Shown piece by piece: positions 8,755 through 16,850 of a stretch of 64,000 nucleotides of DNA (positions are counted from its first letter, which is position 1; each line of letters opens with the position of its first letter). Below the pieces are notes generated by a model that saw only the letters and a program-made list of their open reading frames with translations, ran no database searches and was not told where the DNA came from. The translations under genes were made by a program, and so were the position numbers. The stretch spans positions 54,893-118,892 of the forward strand of contig NZ_JAGPOX010000006.1 in NCBI RefSeq assembly GCF_019038435.1, written 5' to 3'. The stretch comes from Nocardia alni (GTDB taxonomy: Bacteria > Actinomycetota > Actinomycetes > Mycobacteriales > Mycobacteriaceae).

Positions 8755-9105
8755 TTATGAGGGTCCGTAGAGCACGAATACGTTGTTCCAAGGATCGGCG
8801 GCGACGGCGCGAACTTCGTGCGGTCCCCGTTCTGCCTGGCGAACGATCCTGCCGCCCGCTCGTTCGACAGCGGCGAGTGCCGCGGTCACATCGGCAACCT
8901 TGAAGGACGCCGCCACGCGCTCGGCAAGGTCCTCGCGTGGCGAGACCAGCGCCAGCACCGGCCCGCCGGCGTCGAGCGCGGCGTACCGATCCCCGTCGAC
9001 GAATTTTGCGACAAGGCCGAGGCTCTCCCGATAGAACGACGCTGCGGCGACGACGTCCTCGACGGGATGCGTGACATTGCCCAGCTTTACCTCGAACGAT
9101 TCCAC
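8755..9105 (-). CDS. VOC (glyoxalase/bleomycin resistance) family protein
   Basis: This 116-residue single-unit protein shows the VOC fold pattern: VEDVVAAASFYRESLGL near the start, alternating strands, and a final DPWNNVFVLYGPS in place of the more usual DPxGNxxEL. The metal positions are incomplete: an N-terminal His is present (NVTHPVEDV) but the terminal Glu is not obvious, so it may bind substrate or act as an isomerase rather than a dioxygenase. The start is a GTG whose GAGGAAA ribosome site overlaps the end of the SDR gene upstream, so the two are translated together. Its exact job in the array is unknown. Confidence 0.75.
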   Translation of the reverse strand: MESFEVKLGNVTHPVEDVVAAASFYRESLGLVAKFVDGDRYAALDAGGPVLALVSPREDLAERVAASFKVADVTAALAAVERAGGRIVRQAERGPHEVRAVAADPWNNVFVLYGPS

Positions 9106-9114
9106 TGCGTTTCC

Positions 9115-9924
9115 TCAGAACGTGGTCCAGCCGGCATCTACCGGCAGCGCCGCGCCGGTGATGAAGGCCGAATCATCGGAAGCGAGAAATACCACGGCGC
9201 GCGAAATCCCATCGGGCGGAATGAGACCGTCGGGCAGGAGCGACCGATCGAGCGAGAAGAACCGCGGCTGCCATTCGCTCGACTTCTCGATCGTCCCGCC
9301 CCGAAGCATCTCGGTGTCGACCATGCCCGGAAGAATCGCGTTGGCCCGGATGTTGTGGGATCCCGCCTCCCAGGCAAGGGTTTTCATCAACCCCAGCACG
9401 CCGTGTTTCGCGGCCGTGTAGGCCACCGAGGATGGCTGAGCCTTGATGCCCATTGCCGACGACGTGAGGACGACGGACCCACCTCGGCCACCTTCGATTA
9501 TTTTCGGAATGAAAGCCGTTGTCGCCTTCCAAGCCCCTGTCAGGAGAACGTCCACGCTCTCCTGCCAGTCCTCTTCTTCGGTCTCCCAGCTGTTTTCGGA
9601 AATGGCCCAGATTCCGTGATTCACCACGAGGACGTCGATTCGACCGAACTCGGTCATCGCCTCGTCGGCAAGCGATTTCAGGGCAGCAAGATCGCGCACA
9701 TCGACTTTGCGCGCCAAAATTCTCTGATCTTCCTTCTCGACCAGGCGTACGGTCTCGGCCATATCCTCCGCCGTCGAACCCGCGTGCAGCGGCGTGCGCA
9801 ACTTTTCGAGAACATCGACCGCGACGATGGTCGCACCCTCCTTGGCCAGCGCAACAGCGTGACTTCGCCCCTGACCACGTGCAGCGCCGGTGACCACCGC
9901 GACTTTCCCTGCGAGTCGTCCCAT
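9115..9924 (-). CDS. Mycofactocin-coupled SDR family oxidoreductase (carveol dehydrogenase-like), copy 1
   Basis: The 269-residue protein opens with GKVAVVTGAARGQGRSHAVA, the loop typical of mycofactocin-coupled SDRs, which hold their nicotinamide tightly and pass electrons to the redox peptide mycofactocin. Catalytic residues are Ser in LTSSAMG and Tyr/Lys in YTAAKHG. The C-terminus ASDDSAFITGAALPVDAGW is standard for the group. (-)-trans-carveol dehydrogenase of Rhodococcus is a known member, so a cyclic secondary alcohol is the expected substrate. An AAGGAG ribosome site precedes the ATG. It lies between the muconolactone-isomerase-like and VOC genes. No mycofactocin biosynthesis genes occur in the window; they would have to be elsewhere. 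Confidence 0.88.
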   Translation of the reverse strand: MGRLAGKVAVVTGAARGQGRSHAVALAKEGATIVAVDVLEKLRTPLHAGSTAEDMAETVRLVEKEDQRILARKVDVRDLAALKSLADEAMTEFGRIDVLVVNHGIWAISENSWETEEEDWQESVDVLLTGAWKATTAFIPKIIEGGRGGSVVLTSSAMGIKAQPSSVAYTAAKHGVLGLMKTLAWEAGSHNIRANAILPGMVDTEMLRGGTIEKSSEWQPRFFSLDRSLLPDGLIPPDGISRAVVFLASDDSAFITGAALPVDAGWTTF

Positions 9925-9998
9925 TTCGATAACTCCTTGTATAGACGATATATGGCACTGCTCCGCGCACCATCCCGACGAAGTGCGCCAGAGACGAA

Positions 9999-10253
9999 TC
10001 AGAGGATTTCGACGACGTCCACAACGAATGTCATCGTGCTGGATCGGGCGAAAGGCAGCGACTCGAGCGCTTCCTCGAGCGCGGCGGCATCGGGAGCCTC
10101 CATGATCAAGAAGGCGCCGGTGTCGTCGGTACGCCGGATCAACTGCTCGATGACGCCCGCAGCGCGCAGTTCATTGACACGAGCAAGTTCGGCGGCCATC
10201 TCGGGTGCGGGATCCTTGCCCTCGACGAAGCGTGCGTCTACGTGGAACTTCAC
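9999..10253 (-). CDS. Muconolactone isomerase-like small protein
   Basis: This 84-residue protein matches the ferredoxin-like alpha-beta fold of muconolactone delta-isomerase and YciI-type proteins: it opens MKFHVDARFVEGKDP, has a central helix rich in Ala and Leu, and ends with a strand MTFVVDVVEIL. A GTG start follows AGGAGG by six bases. True muconolactone isomerases act in the catechol ortho pathway, but no other ortho-pathway gene is here, so this copy may isomerise another lactone or unsaturated ketone made by the monooxygenases of the array. It lies in a tight run with SDR genes on both sides. Family placement is moderate; function is open. Confidence 0.65.
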   Translation of the reverse strand: MKFHVDARFVEGKDPAPEMAAELARVNELRAAGVIEQLIRRTDDTGAFLIMEAPDAAALEEALESLPFARSSTMTFVVDVVEIL

Positions 10254-10276
10254 CGGTACTCCTCCTCGGACCGCCG

Positions 10277-11116
10277 CTACTTGAGGAGCAGACCGGCGTC
10301 GATCGGCAAGGTGATCCCGGTAATCAGCCGGGCATCATCGGAGGCCAGGAAGACGACGGCCTTGCTGATATCGAGCGGGTCGGCGACCGCCACCGGGAGA
10401 ATGTGCAGCGAGGCCGAGGCTTCCTCGAAGTCCTCTTTCGTCGGATGCTCGAGATCCGGCCGGAAGATCTTGTACGTCTCGTTGTTCATGATCATCGGTG
10501 TATCGACCTGAGTCGGATGCACGCTGTTGACACGAATAGAGTGCTGGCCGAGTTCCGCGGCCATTGTCTTCATCAACCCGACCACCCCGTGTTTCGCGGC
10601 GCTGTACGCGGCAATCCCCTGATAGACGCGCAGCGCGGCCGCCGAACTGGTGAGGATCATCGAGCCGCCGCGGCCGCCCTCGATCAGGTACGGCACTGCG
10701 GCTCGGCAGGTCTTCCACACTCCGGTCAGGTTGATCGCGAGCATCTGCTCCCACTGGGCTTCGGTGATCTCGTGAGCCGGGATCGACGAGGCCGCGATTC
10801 CGGCGTTCGCGACCACGATGTCGAGCCTGCCGAGTTCAGCGACAGCGCTTCGCAGCGCCGCACCGATCGCTTGACCGTCACGGACGTCGACATGCGCGGT
10901 GACGACCCGCCGGTCGAGGTTTTCGACCTGTTTCGCGGTTTCGGCGAGTTCCTCTTGCGACCCGAGCGGATACCCGAGTCCCAATTCCGGTTCGTCGTGA
11001 GCGATATCGACCGCGATGATATCGGCGCCGGCTCGCGCGAGTTCGATTGCGTGACTTCGTCCCTGGCCGCGGGCGGCTCCGGTGATGAAGGCGACTTTGC
11101 CTGTCAAATTGTTCAT
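10277..11116 (-). CDS. Mycofactocin-coupled SDR family oxidoreductase, copy 2
   Basis: The 279-residue product has the same signature loop (TGAARGQGRSHAIELARAGA) and long cofactor insert (DIAHDEPELGLGYPLGSQEE) as carveol-dehydrogenase-like enzymes. The catalytic Ser lies in LTSSAAAL and Tyr-Lys in YSAAKHG. It probably oxidises a cyclic alcohol to the ketone that the Baeyer-Villiger enzyme encoded upstream then opens. The ATG at 11116 follows AGAGG at seven bases; a longer reading frame upstream overlaps the monooxygenase gene and is not used. It is 14 bases behind that gene and 23 bases ahead of the small isomerase-like gene, clearly one transcript. Confidence 0.88.
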   Translation of the reverse strand: MNNLTGKVAFITGAARGQGRSHAIELARAGADIIAVDIAHDEPELGLGYPLGSQEELAETAKQVENLDRRVVTAHVDVRDGQAIGAALRSAVAELGRLDIVVANAGIAASSIPAHEITEAQWEQMLAINLTGVWKTCRAAVPYLIEGGRGGSMILTSSAAALRVYQGIAAYSAAKHGVVGLMKTMAAELGQHSIRVNSVHPTQVDTPMIMNNETYKIFRPDLEHPTKEDFEEASASLHILPVAVADPLDISKAVVFLASDDARLITGITLPIDAGLLLK

Positions 11117-11130
11117 GAAACGACCTCTGT

Positions 11131-12309
11131 TCAGGAAGCGGCGGCGGTTTCCGCGGCGTGCTTGGCCATGGCGTTCTCGACGCTCTTCATCTGTGCGCCG
11201 CCGAGGTCGCTGCGGGTTGTCGCGGCCCATTCGGCGCTCGCGCGCAGCGCCTCGACGCTCCCCTGGAAGGCGGGGAATACCCGCTCCGCCATCAATTCAT
11301 AGGAATGCAGGGTAGTTGCCCAGTCAGCCCACTCGTGCGTCATCACCAGATACGCTCCGAATCCGCCCTTGGACTGGGCCTCGAGCTTCGAGATCTGTTC
11401 GATCGCATCGTCGGGCGTGCCGATCACCCCGAGACCGGAGTTGATCACGAAGTCGATACGCTCCTCGGTGGTTCTGCCGGCAACGTTGAAGTGGACCGCG
11501 GCCTGCACGTCCTGGAAGTAATCGAACCAGGCATCGATGCCGTGGCGAACCTGCTCACGGGCCAGCTCCCGGGTCTCCGCGATATGCATCGGACCGACGA
11601 GGCGCCACTTGGAGCGATCCGCGACCTGACCGAACTGGGCAGCGCGCTGCTCCATGACATCCCAGTGCAGAGCAAGGGTGTCGACGCCATCGGGCGCCAT
11701 CGCCGACATGGTCGCGCCGATCGACAGGACACCGTCACCGTACTTACCCGCGATCCGCGGACCGGTGGGCGATGCCACCGCCGCGACGGCGACCTCGAAA
11801 TCCGAATAGGGCCGCAATTGGGTGCGGGCCTCGACCAATTCGTAGCGAGAGGTCTTGTGGCTGACGGTCTCACCGGCAAACAGGCGCTTGAGGATATCGA
11901 CGTCTTCCTCGAGGGCGTTGCGCTGCTCCAGCGGATCGATGCCGATCATATAGGCGTCGGTGGTGAGTGCACCCGGTCCGAGACCGAGCATGGCGCGACC
12001 ACGGGTCAGGTGGTCGAGCAGAATGAAGCGATCGGCAACCCACAGCGGGTGATGGTAGGGAAGCGACAGCACGCCCGTGCCGAGCTTGATCGACTTCGTC
12101 TGAGGCGCCACGTTCGCGATGAAAGTGATGGGATCACTGATGATCTCGCATCCACACGAGTGATGCTCACCGATCCACGCCTCATCGAAACCGAGATCGT
12201 CGAGATGCTGGATGAATTTGATATCACGATGCAAGGCAAGATTGGGATTCTGGCCCATCGGCAGGTGGTACGGCGCGTGGAACACACCGAAGCGGAGCCG
12301 GTTCGTCAT
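11131..12309 (-). CDS. LLM class flavin-dependent monooxygenase (limonene 1,2-monooxygenase-like)
   Basis: The 392-residue protein is a bacterial luciferase-like TIM-barrel enzyme. Its N-terminus RLRFGVFHAPYHLPMGQNP and the block LGFDEAWIGEHHS closely follow the pattern I recall for LimB, the limonene 1,2-monooxygenase of Rhodococcus; later come IKLGTGVLSLPYHHPL and RAMLGLGPGAL. These enzymes use reduced FMN supplied by a separate reductase and oxygen. An AGGAGAATCCT ribosome site stands before the ATG at 12309. The flavin reductase gene at 7065-7562 lies in the same array. The substrate could be a monoterpene or related alicyclic olefin or ketone; this rests on resemblance and neighbours, not on a substrate motif. 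Confidence 0.85.
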   Translation of the reverse strand: MTNRLRFGVFHAPYHLPMGQNPNLALHRDIKFIQHLDDLGFDEAWIGEHHSCGCEIISDPITFIANVAPQTKSIKLGTGVLSLPYHHPLWVADRFILLDHLTRGRAMLGLGPGALTTDAYMIGIDPLEQRNALEEDVDILKRLFAGETVSHKTSRYELVEARTQLRPYSDFEVAVAAVASPTGPRIAGKYGDGVLSIGATMSAMAPDGVDTLALHWDVMEQRAAQFGQVADRSKWRLVGPMHIAETRELAREQVRHGIDAWFDYFQDVQAAVHFNVAGRTTEERIDFVINSGLGVIGTPDDAIEQISKLEAQSKGGFGAYLVMTHEWADWATTLHSYELMAERVFPAFQGSVEALRASAEWAATTRSDLGGAQMKSVENAMAKHAAETAAAS

Positions 12310-12536
12310 AGGATTCTCCTTGTTTACTGCTGAGTCAGGAAACGATCGCAGGGCGGGCCGAGAGATCTGCCGTACGCGCGTTCCTCGCATCGATTGCCGA
12401 GCGAGCGGATCGCCACGGCTGCTGTCGCTTCCGCGTCGCCGCGTTGGCGACCTTTACGTTCGCATTCGACGCTACGAGGTAGATGAGACCCGCGTCACTG
12501 TCGTTTCCGACAGGATCCGGGTCACGGTTGTCATGG

Positions 12537-14174
12537 TCAGCCCACTGCGGCGGTGGCCGACGTGTCGACACCGTCCAATAGGAAAGGCCTATATCGGTTG
12601 GCTGCTATTTCGTCGCATTTGTCCCGATATCGATCGAGGCCCCCGGCGTAGGGAAGGAATCGACGTGGCTTACCAGGGACGTTTTCGCCGGTGTACCACG
12701 ACTTGGCCTTCACATAGAGGGTGGTCGAAGCGATCTCGTCGACATGCTGGGCCCACTGCTCGTCGAACTCCGCCGTCGATTCGATCGTGGAGAGGCCGTT
12801 CGTGCGCAGATAGTCGATGCAATCGGTGATCCACTCGACATGTTGCTCGGCGAAGGCGACGACGTTTCCGAGCACGGAGGGGCTGCCGGGTCCGTTGACC
12901 AGAAAGAGGTTCGGGAAGCCCGCGACTTGAATGCCGAGCGCCGCCTTCGGCCCTTCGCGCCAGTACTCCAGCAGCCGGCGATCGCCTCTCCCCCTGATGT
13001 CCATTTCCAGCACGGCGCCGCTGATCGCGTCGAAGCCGATTGCGAAGATGATCACGTCGACGGGGTACTCCACCCCGCCACTGACAAAGCCGGTGCCCGT
13101 GATGCGCTCCACGGGGTTCTTCAGTAGATCGACCAACTCCACATTCGACCTGTTGAAGGTCGCGTAATAGTCGGTGTCCGCACAGAGCCTCCTGGCGCCG
13201 AACGGGTAGTCGGTGGGGCTCAAGGCCCTCGCAGTCCGAGGGTCGTCGACGGTCTGCGTGATCTTGGACCGAGCGAAATCACCTACGGTGGCGTTGACCT
13301 CGAGATCCGCCAAACCGTCCGAGAATGCTCGTAGCACGGCAGGCGCCCCTCCGATTCGCCAAGCTTCTTCGAGCACCTCTCGACGCTCTTCCAGTGTGAG
13401 ATCAGCGCCCGGCCTGGGCTCCAGGAGAAACGGCATTCCGCCCGGCGTGCGGCGCGTGCGAGTCCGGCGTGCGGCGTAGTCGGCCTTGACGGATCCGAGT
13501 TCATTGTCGGTCAGTCGCCGATTCCGTGCCGGCACGGTGAAGTTCGGGGTGCGTTGAAGCACGTAGAGGTGTTCTGCCTCCTGCGCGACTTTCGGGATGA
13601 CCTGGATTCCCGTGGATCCCGTGCCGATCACGGCGACCCGCTTGCCTGCGAAATCGACTCCCTCTCTCGGCCAGCGGGCAGTGTGGAACCATTCTCCCCG
13701 AAAGCCGTCGAGGCCTTCGAACTCCGGACGCTTCGGCGCCGACAGCCCACCGGTCGCCATCACGCAAAAGGTAGCGTGAACGATTTCACCTGTAGCGGTC
13801 TCGATTTCCCAGCCGCCCCCGATGAACCGGCAGCCGGTGATCCGGGTGTCGAACACGATGTGGCGGCGAAGATCGAAGCGGTCGGCGACATGGTTGAGGT
13901 ACGCCAGGATCTCCTCCTGCGCCGCGTACCGCTCCGACCACACCCACTCCTGCTGGAGTTCCTCCGAGAAGGAATACGAGTAGTCGACGCTCTCCACATC
14001 ACAACGGGCGCCGGGGTAAGTGTTCCAGTACCACGTACCGCCCACGTCCGCGCCGGCCTCGAACACGCGAACCCGCATGCCCATCCGCGTCGCGCGGTGG
14101 GCCAGATAAAGCCCGGAAAAACCCGCGCCGACAACAACCACGTCGAAATCGGGTTCGTGCGCTGTGTGCTGCAC
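12537..14174 (-). CDS. Flavin-containing (Baeyer-Villiger) monooxygenase
   Basis: The 545-residue enzyme has two dinucleotide motifs, GAGFSG (residues 16-21, FAD) and GTGSTG (184-189, NADPH), and between them the Baeyer-Villiger fingerprint FRGEWFHTARWP (158-169). GGTWYWNTYPGARCD at 45-59 is typical of cyclohexanone-monooxygenase relatives. It should insert oxygen beside a ketone to give an ester or lactone using NADPH and oxygen. Translation starts at a GTG with AAAGGA nine bases before. The aldehyde dehydrogenase gene ends 24 bases upstream, the LLM oxygenase lies downstream after a 227-base gap, and the esterase beyond the dehydrogenase could open the lactone. A monocyclic monoterpene ketone is a reasonable substrate guess. 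Confidence 0.9.
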   Translation of the reverse strand: MQHTAHEPDFDVVVVGAGFSGLYLAHRATRMGMRVRVFEAGADVGGTWYWNTYPGARCDVESVDYSYSFSEELQQEWVWSERYAAQEEILAYLNHVADRFDLRRHIVFDTRITGCRFIGGGWEIETATGEIVHATFCVMATGGLSAPKRPEFEGLDGFRGEWFHTARWPREGVDFAGKRVAVIGTGSTGIQVIPKVAQEAEHLYVLQRTPNFTVPARNRRLTDNELGSVKADYAARRTRTRRTPGGMPFLLEPRPGADLTLEERREVLEEAWRIGGAPAVLRAFSDGLADLEVNATVGDFARSKITQTVDDPRTARALSPTDYPFGARRLCADTDYYATFNRSNVELVDLLKNPVERITGTGFVSGGVEYPVDVIIFAIGFDAISGAVLEMDIRGRGDRRLLEYWREGPKAALGIQVAGFPNLFLVNGPGSPSVLGNVVAFAEQHVEWITDCIDYLRTNGLSTIESTAEFDEQWAQHVDEIASTTLYVKAKSWYTGENVPGKPRRFLPYAGGLDRYRDKCDEIAANRYRPFLLDGVDTSATAAVG

Positions 14175-14198
14175 TATCTGTGATCCTTTCTGTGCAGA

Positions 14199-15722
14199 TC
14201 AGCTGCGAGGGAGCGTGAAGGGATCGCGAGTCCCACCCGACAGTTCGAGCCACACGGACTTGACCTGGGTGTAGTCCAGGACTGCGTCGAGGCCGTTCTC
14301 CCTTCCGAAACCGCTTTTCCGCATACCGCCGAACGGAACGTGTGGTGAGTAGTTGCGGTAGCAGTTGATCCAGACGACCCCGCACTTCAGACGCTTGGCC
14401 ATCCGGTGAGCGCGCTGCACGTCCCGTGTCCACACACCACCGGCGAGGCCGAATTCGGTGTCGTTGCCGAGTTCGACGGCATGCGCCTCGTCGCGGAACG
14501 GGATGACAGCGAGCACCGGGCCGAAAACCTCTTCGCGAGCCAATCGCATATCGGGCCGGACCCCGGCAAAAATGGTCGGCTCGACGAAATACCCACCGGA
14601 AACCTGTTCGGGAGTAGCTCGCCTGCCACCGGTGACCAGGGTGGCTCCCTCGTCCACGGCACTCGCGACCAGGCCGAGAACCTTGGTCAACTGCGCTTCG
14701 CTGACCAGCGGCCCCATCTCGCTGGCCATATCCTGTGGGTCACCGAGCCGGATCTTCTCCGCCCGCGCGCGAAGCCGCTCGACCAGCTCATCGTGGACCT
14801 CCTCCTGTACGAGCAGACGTCCGCCGGCTATGCACATCTGTCCCGTCGAGGCGAACACTCCGCCGATGACACCGTTGACAGCCGCATCGAGATCGGCGTC
14901 CGCGAAGACGATGTTCGGCGACTTGCCACCCAATTCGAGGGTCACCGGCGCGACATGCTCTGCGGCCGCCTTCATGACCTTGGCCCCTACCGCCGTTGAG
15001 CCGGTGAAACTGACCAGCGCGACACCGGGATGCCTGGCAAGGGCGTCGCCGACGACACCCGTTCCGGTCAAGACATTGAATGCTCCCGCCGGAAAACCCG
15101 CTTCTTCGACGAGTTCGGCCAGGAGAAGGGTAGAAGTGGGAGTCTGGTCCGCGGTCTTGATGACCACCGAACAGCCGGCAGCCAATGCCGGAACAACCTT
15201 CATCGTCGTGATCAGGAGCGGGGAATTGAACGGGATGATCGCTCCCACGACACCGACCGGTTCGCGCGTCGTGTAGACGAAGTAATTGGAGTCTCCGGTG
15301 GGGAGCGTATGACCGGCGATCTTGTCCGCGGCGCCGGCGAAGTAGCGAAGCCACGCCACGACCTGCCCCACGACCGGTCGGGTCTCGCGAATCAACTTGC
15401 CGTTGTCGCGTGTCTCGACGGCCGCCAAACGGTTGGCATCACGTTCGACGAGGTCTGCCAGCTTGTTGAGCAACCGTGCCCGCGCCGGGCCTTGTGTTTC
15501 GCCCCACTCCCCCGCCAACGCGTCGGTCGCGGCGGCGACTGCCCGGTCGACGTCAGCGGCATCCCCGGCCGGCACGCTCGTCCAGGCCGTGCCGGTCGAT
15601 GGATCGATGGATTCCAAGACCGCACCGCAGTCCGCGGCCGTCCATTCCCCTCCGATGTACATCGAGTCGGGAAGGTTGCCGAACAAATCGGCCTGCGATT
15701 CGTCTTTTGTGGTGGAGGACAT
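14199..15722 (-). CDS. Aldehyde dehydrogenase
   Basis: A full-length 507-residue ALDH. Key parts are the PFNSPLL segment near 165, SFTGSTAVG near 240, the general base Glu263 in LELGGKSPN and the nucleophile Cys297 in STGQMCIAGG. It would oxidise an aldehyde to an acid with NAD(P). In this array it stands between the esterase and Baeyer-Villiger genes, so a plausible task is oxidising the aldehyde formed from the hydroxy acid released by lactone opening, ahead of CoA activation. No strong ribosome site is visible before the ATG at 15722. It differs clearly from the second ALDH in the window (58339-59784). Confidence 0.92.
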   Translation of the reverse strand: MSSTTKDESQADLFGNLPDSMYIGGEWTAADCGAVLESIDPSTGTAWTSVPAGDAADVDRAVAAATDALAGEWGETQGPARARLLNKLADLVERDANRLAAVETRDNGKLIRETRPVVGQVVAWLRYFAGAADKIAGHTLPTGDSNYFVYTTREPVGVVGAIIPFNSPLLITTMKVVPALAAGCSVVIKTADQTPTSTLLLAELVEEAGFPAGAFNVLTGTGVVGDALARHPGVALVSFTGSTAVGAKVMKAAAEHVAPVTLELGGKSPNIVFADADLDAAVNGVIGGVFASTGQMCIAGGRLLVQEEVHDELVERLRARAEKIRLGDPQDMASEMGPLVSEAQLTKVLGLVASAVDEGATLVTGGRRATPEQVSGGYFVEPTIFAGVRPDMRLAREEVFGPVLAVIPFRDEAHAVELGNDTEFGLAGGVWTRDVQRAHRMAKRLKCGVVWINCYRNYSPHVPFGGMRKSGFGRENGLDAVLDYTQVKSVWLELSGGTRDPFTLPRS

Positions 15723-15769
15723 ACATTCACGCTACGAGTCCGGGGATGCTGCCGAACCTGTTGCATCCG

Positions 15770-16750
15770 TCAGGGTTTCGATGGACGGCAGGCGTCGGAG
15801 ATCGCGACCGCGACCGCGCGAACGGCGTCGTCGGCGACTGTGAGAGCTCCGACCATGGAAAAGAACCCGTGAGCCATCGTGTCGTAGCGATGTACCGTCG
15901 TCGGTACGGATGCCTCGCCCAGCCGGTGTGCGTAGTCGAGGCCCTCATCGTGCAGCGGATCATGTTCCGCGACAACGACTATCGTTGGCGGGAGCCCGCG
16001 CAGGTCTGCCGACAGACCGGGCGAGGCGCCGACCTCGCCGCGCATGGCGATATCGGGGACGTACTGTGACCAGAACCAGTCCATATCGTCGGCACTGATG
16101 AGCAGGCGTTCACCGCGATCGCGATAGGAAGCCGTGCTCATTCGATGGTCGAGAACCGGATAAACGAGCACTTGCAGAACGATCTCCGTACGTTCCGACC
16201 TGCTCGCGTGCTGCACGGCCGCCGCGACGAGGTTGCCGCCGGCACTGTCGCCCATCACCACCAGCGGTGCTTGCGCGGCTATCGTGTTCGAAACCCAATC
16301 GACCGCATCGACGGCATCATTGGCTGCCGCTGGATAGGGGTGCTCGGGCGCGAGCCGATAATCGACGCTGACAACGTCACAACCGGTCAGACCCGCGAGC
16401 AGGCGACAGAGCCCATCCGATTCGTCGATACCGCCGAATACCCATCCGCCGCCGTGGAAATACACGACCACACCCTGCGCCGGTCCACTCTGCGGACGAT
16501 AGTGGCGTGCCGGAATGCCACAGTCTCGACCAGGAATAACGAGATCCACGACGGCCGCGAGCTCGCTCGTCGGACTTGCACCGCGACTCAGCGCAGCCCG
16601 GCGCGCACGGATCTCGGAGGCTCCGAGAACACGCATGGGTTCGTCGAAGTGCTGTTGAAACATTTCAACCACCGCTCGCATTTGCGGATCGAGCGCAAGC
16701 CCCAGGTGATCGTCGCGCAGAGCGGGACTCACTCGTCCGACATCAGTCAT
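15770..16750 (-). CDS. Alpha/beta hydrolase, hormone-sensitive-lipase type esterase
   Basis: The 326-residue protein has the HSL-family oxyanion motif FHGGGW and the nucleophile motif GDSAGG, with Asp in EHDPLHDEG and His in MAHGFF completing the triad. Similar enzymes include the epsilon-lactone hydrolase of Rhodococcus terpenoid degradation. The start at 16750 (MTDVGRV) follows AGGAGT at six bases; the open frame extends further upstream but without support. It is 47 bases ahead of the aldehyde dehydrogenase gene and two genes from the Baeyer-Villiger monooxygenase, so hydrolysis of the lactone made by that enzyme is the likely role, though this is inferred. Confidence 0.88.
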   Translation of the reverse strand: MTDVGRVSPALRDDHLGLALDPQMRAVVEMFQQHFDEPMRVLGASEIRARRAALSRGASPTSELAAVVDLVIPGRDCGIPARHYRPQSGPAQGVVVYFHGGGWVFGGIDESDGLCRLLAGLTGCDVVSVDYRLAPEHPYPAAANDAVDAVDWVSNTIAAQAPLVVMGDSAGGNLVAAAVQHASRSERTEIVLQVLVYPVLDHRMSTASYRDRGERLLISADDMDWFWSQYVPDIAMRGEVGASPGLSADLRGLPPTIVVVAEHDPLHDEGLDYAHRLGEASVPTTVHRYDTMAHGFFSMVGALTVADDAVRAVAVAISDACRPSKP

Positions 16751-16850
16751 CGCAGGACTCCTATCGAAACAGGGAACACATCGGTCCTCGGATACGGATA
16801 CCGCATGCCCTCCATCGTGTAGACCGGGGTAATCCTGCGGCAACTGGCGC

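Noticed and set aside
9999..10253. Catechol ortho-cleavage pathway
   Set aside because: Only the small isomerase-like gene is present; no catechol 1,2-dioxygenase or muconate cycloisomerase is visible in the window.
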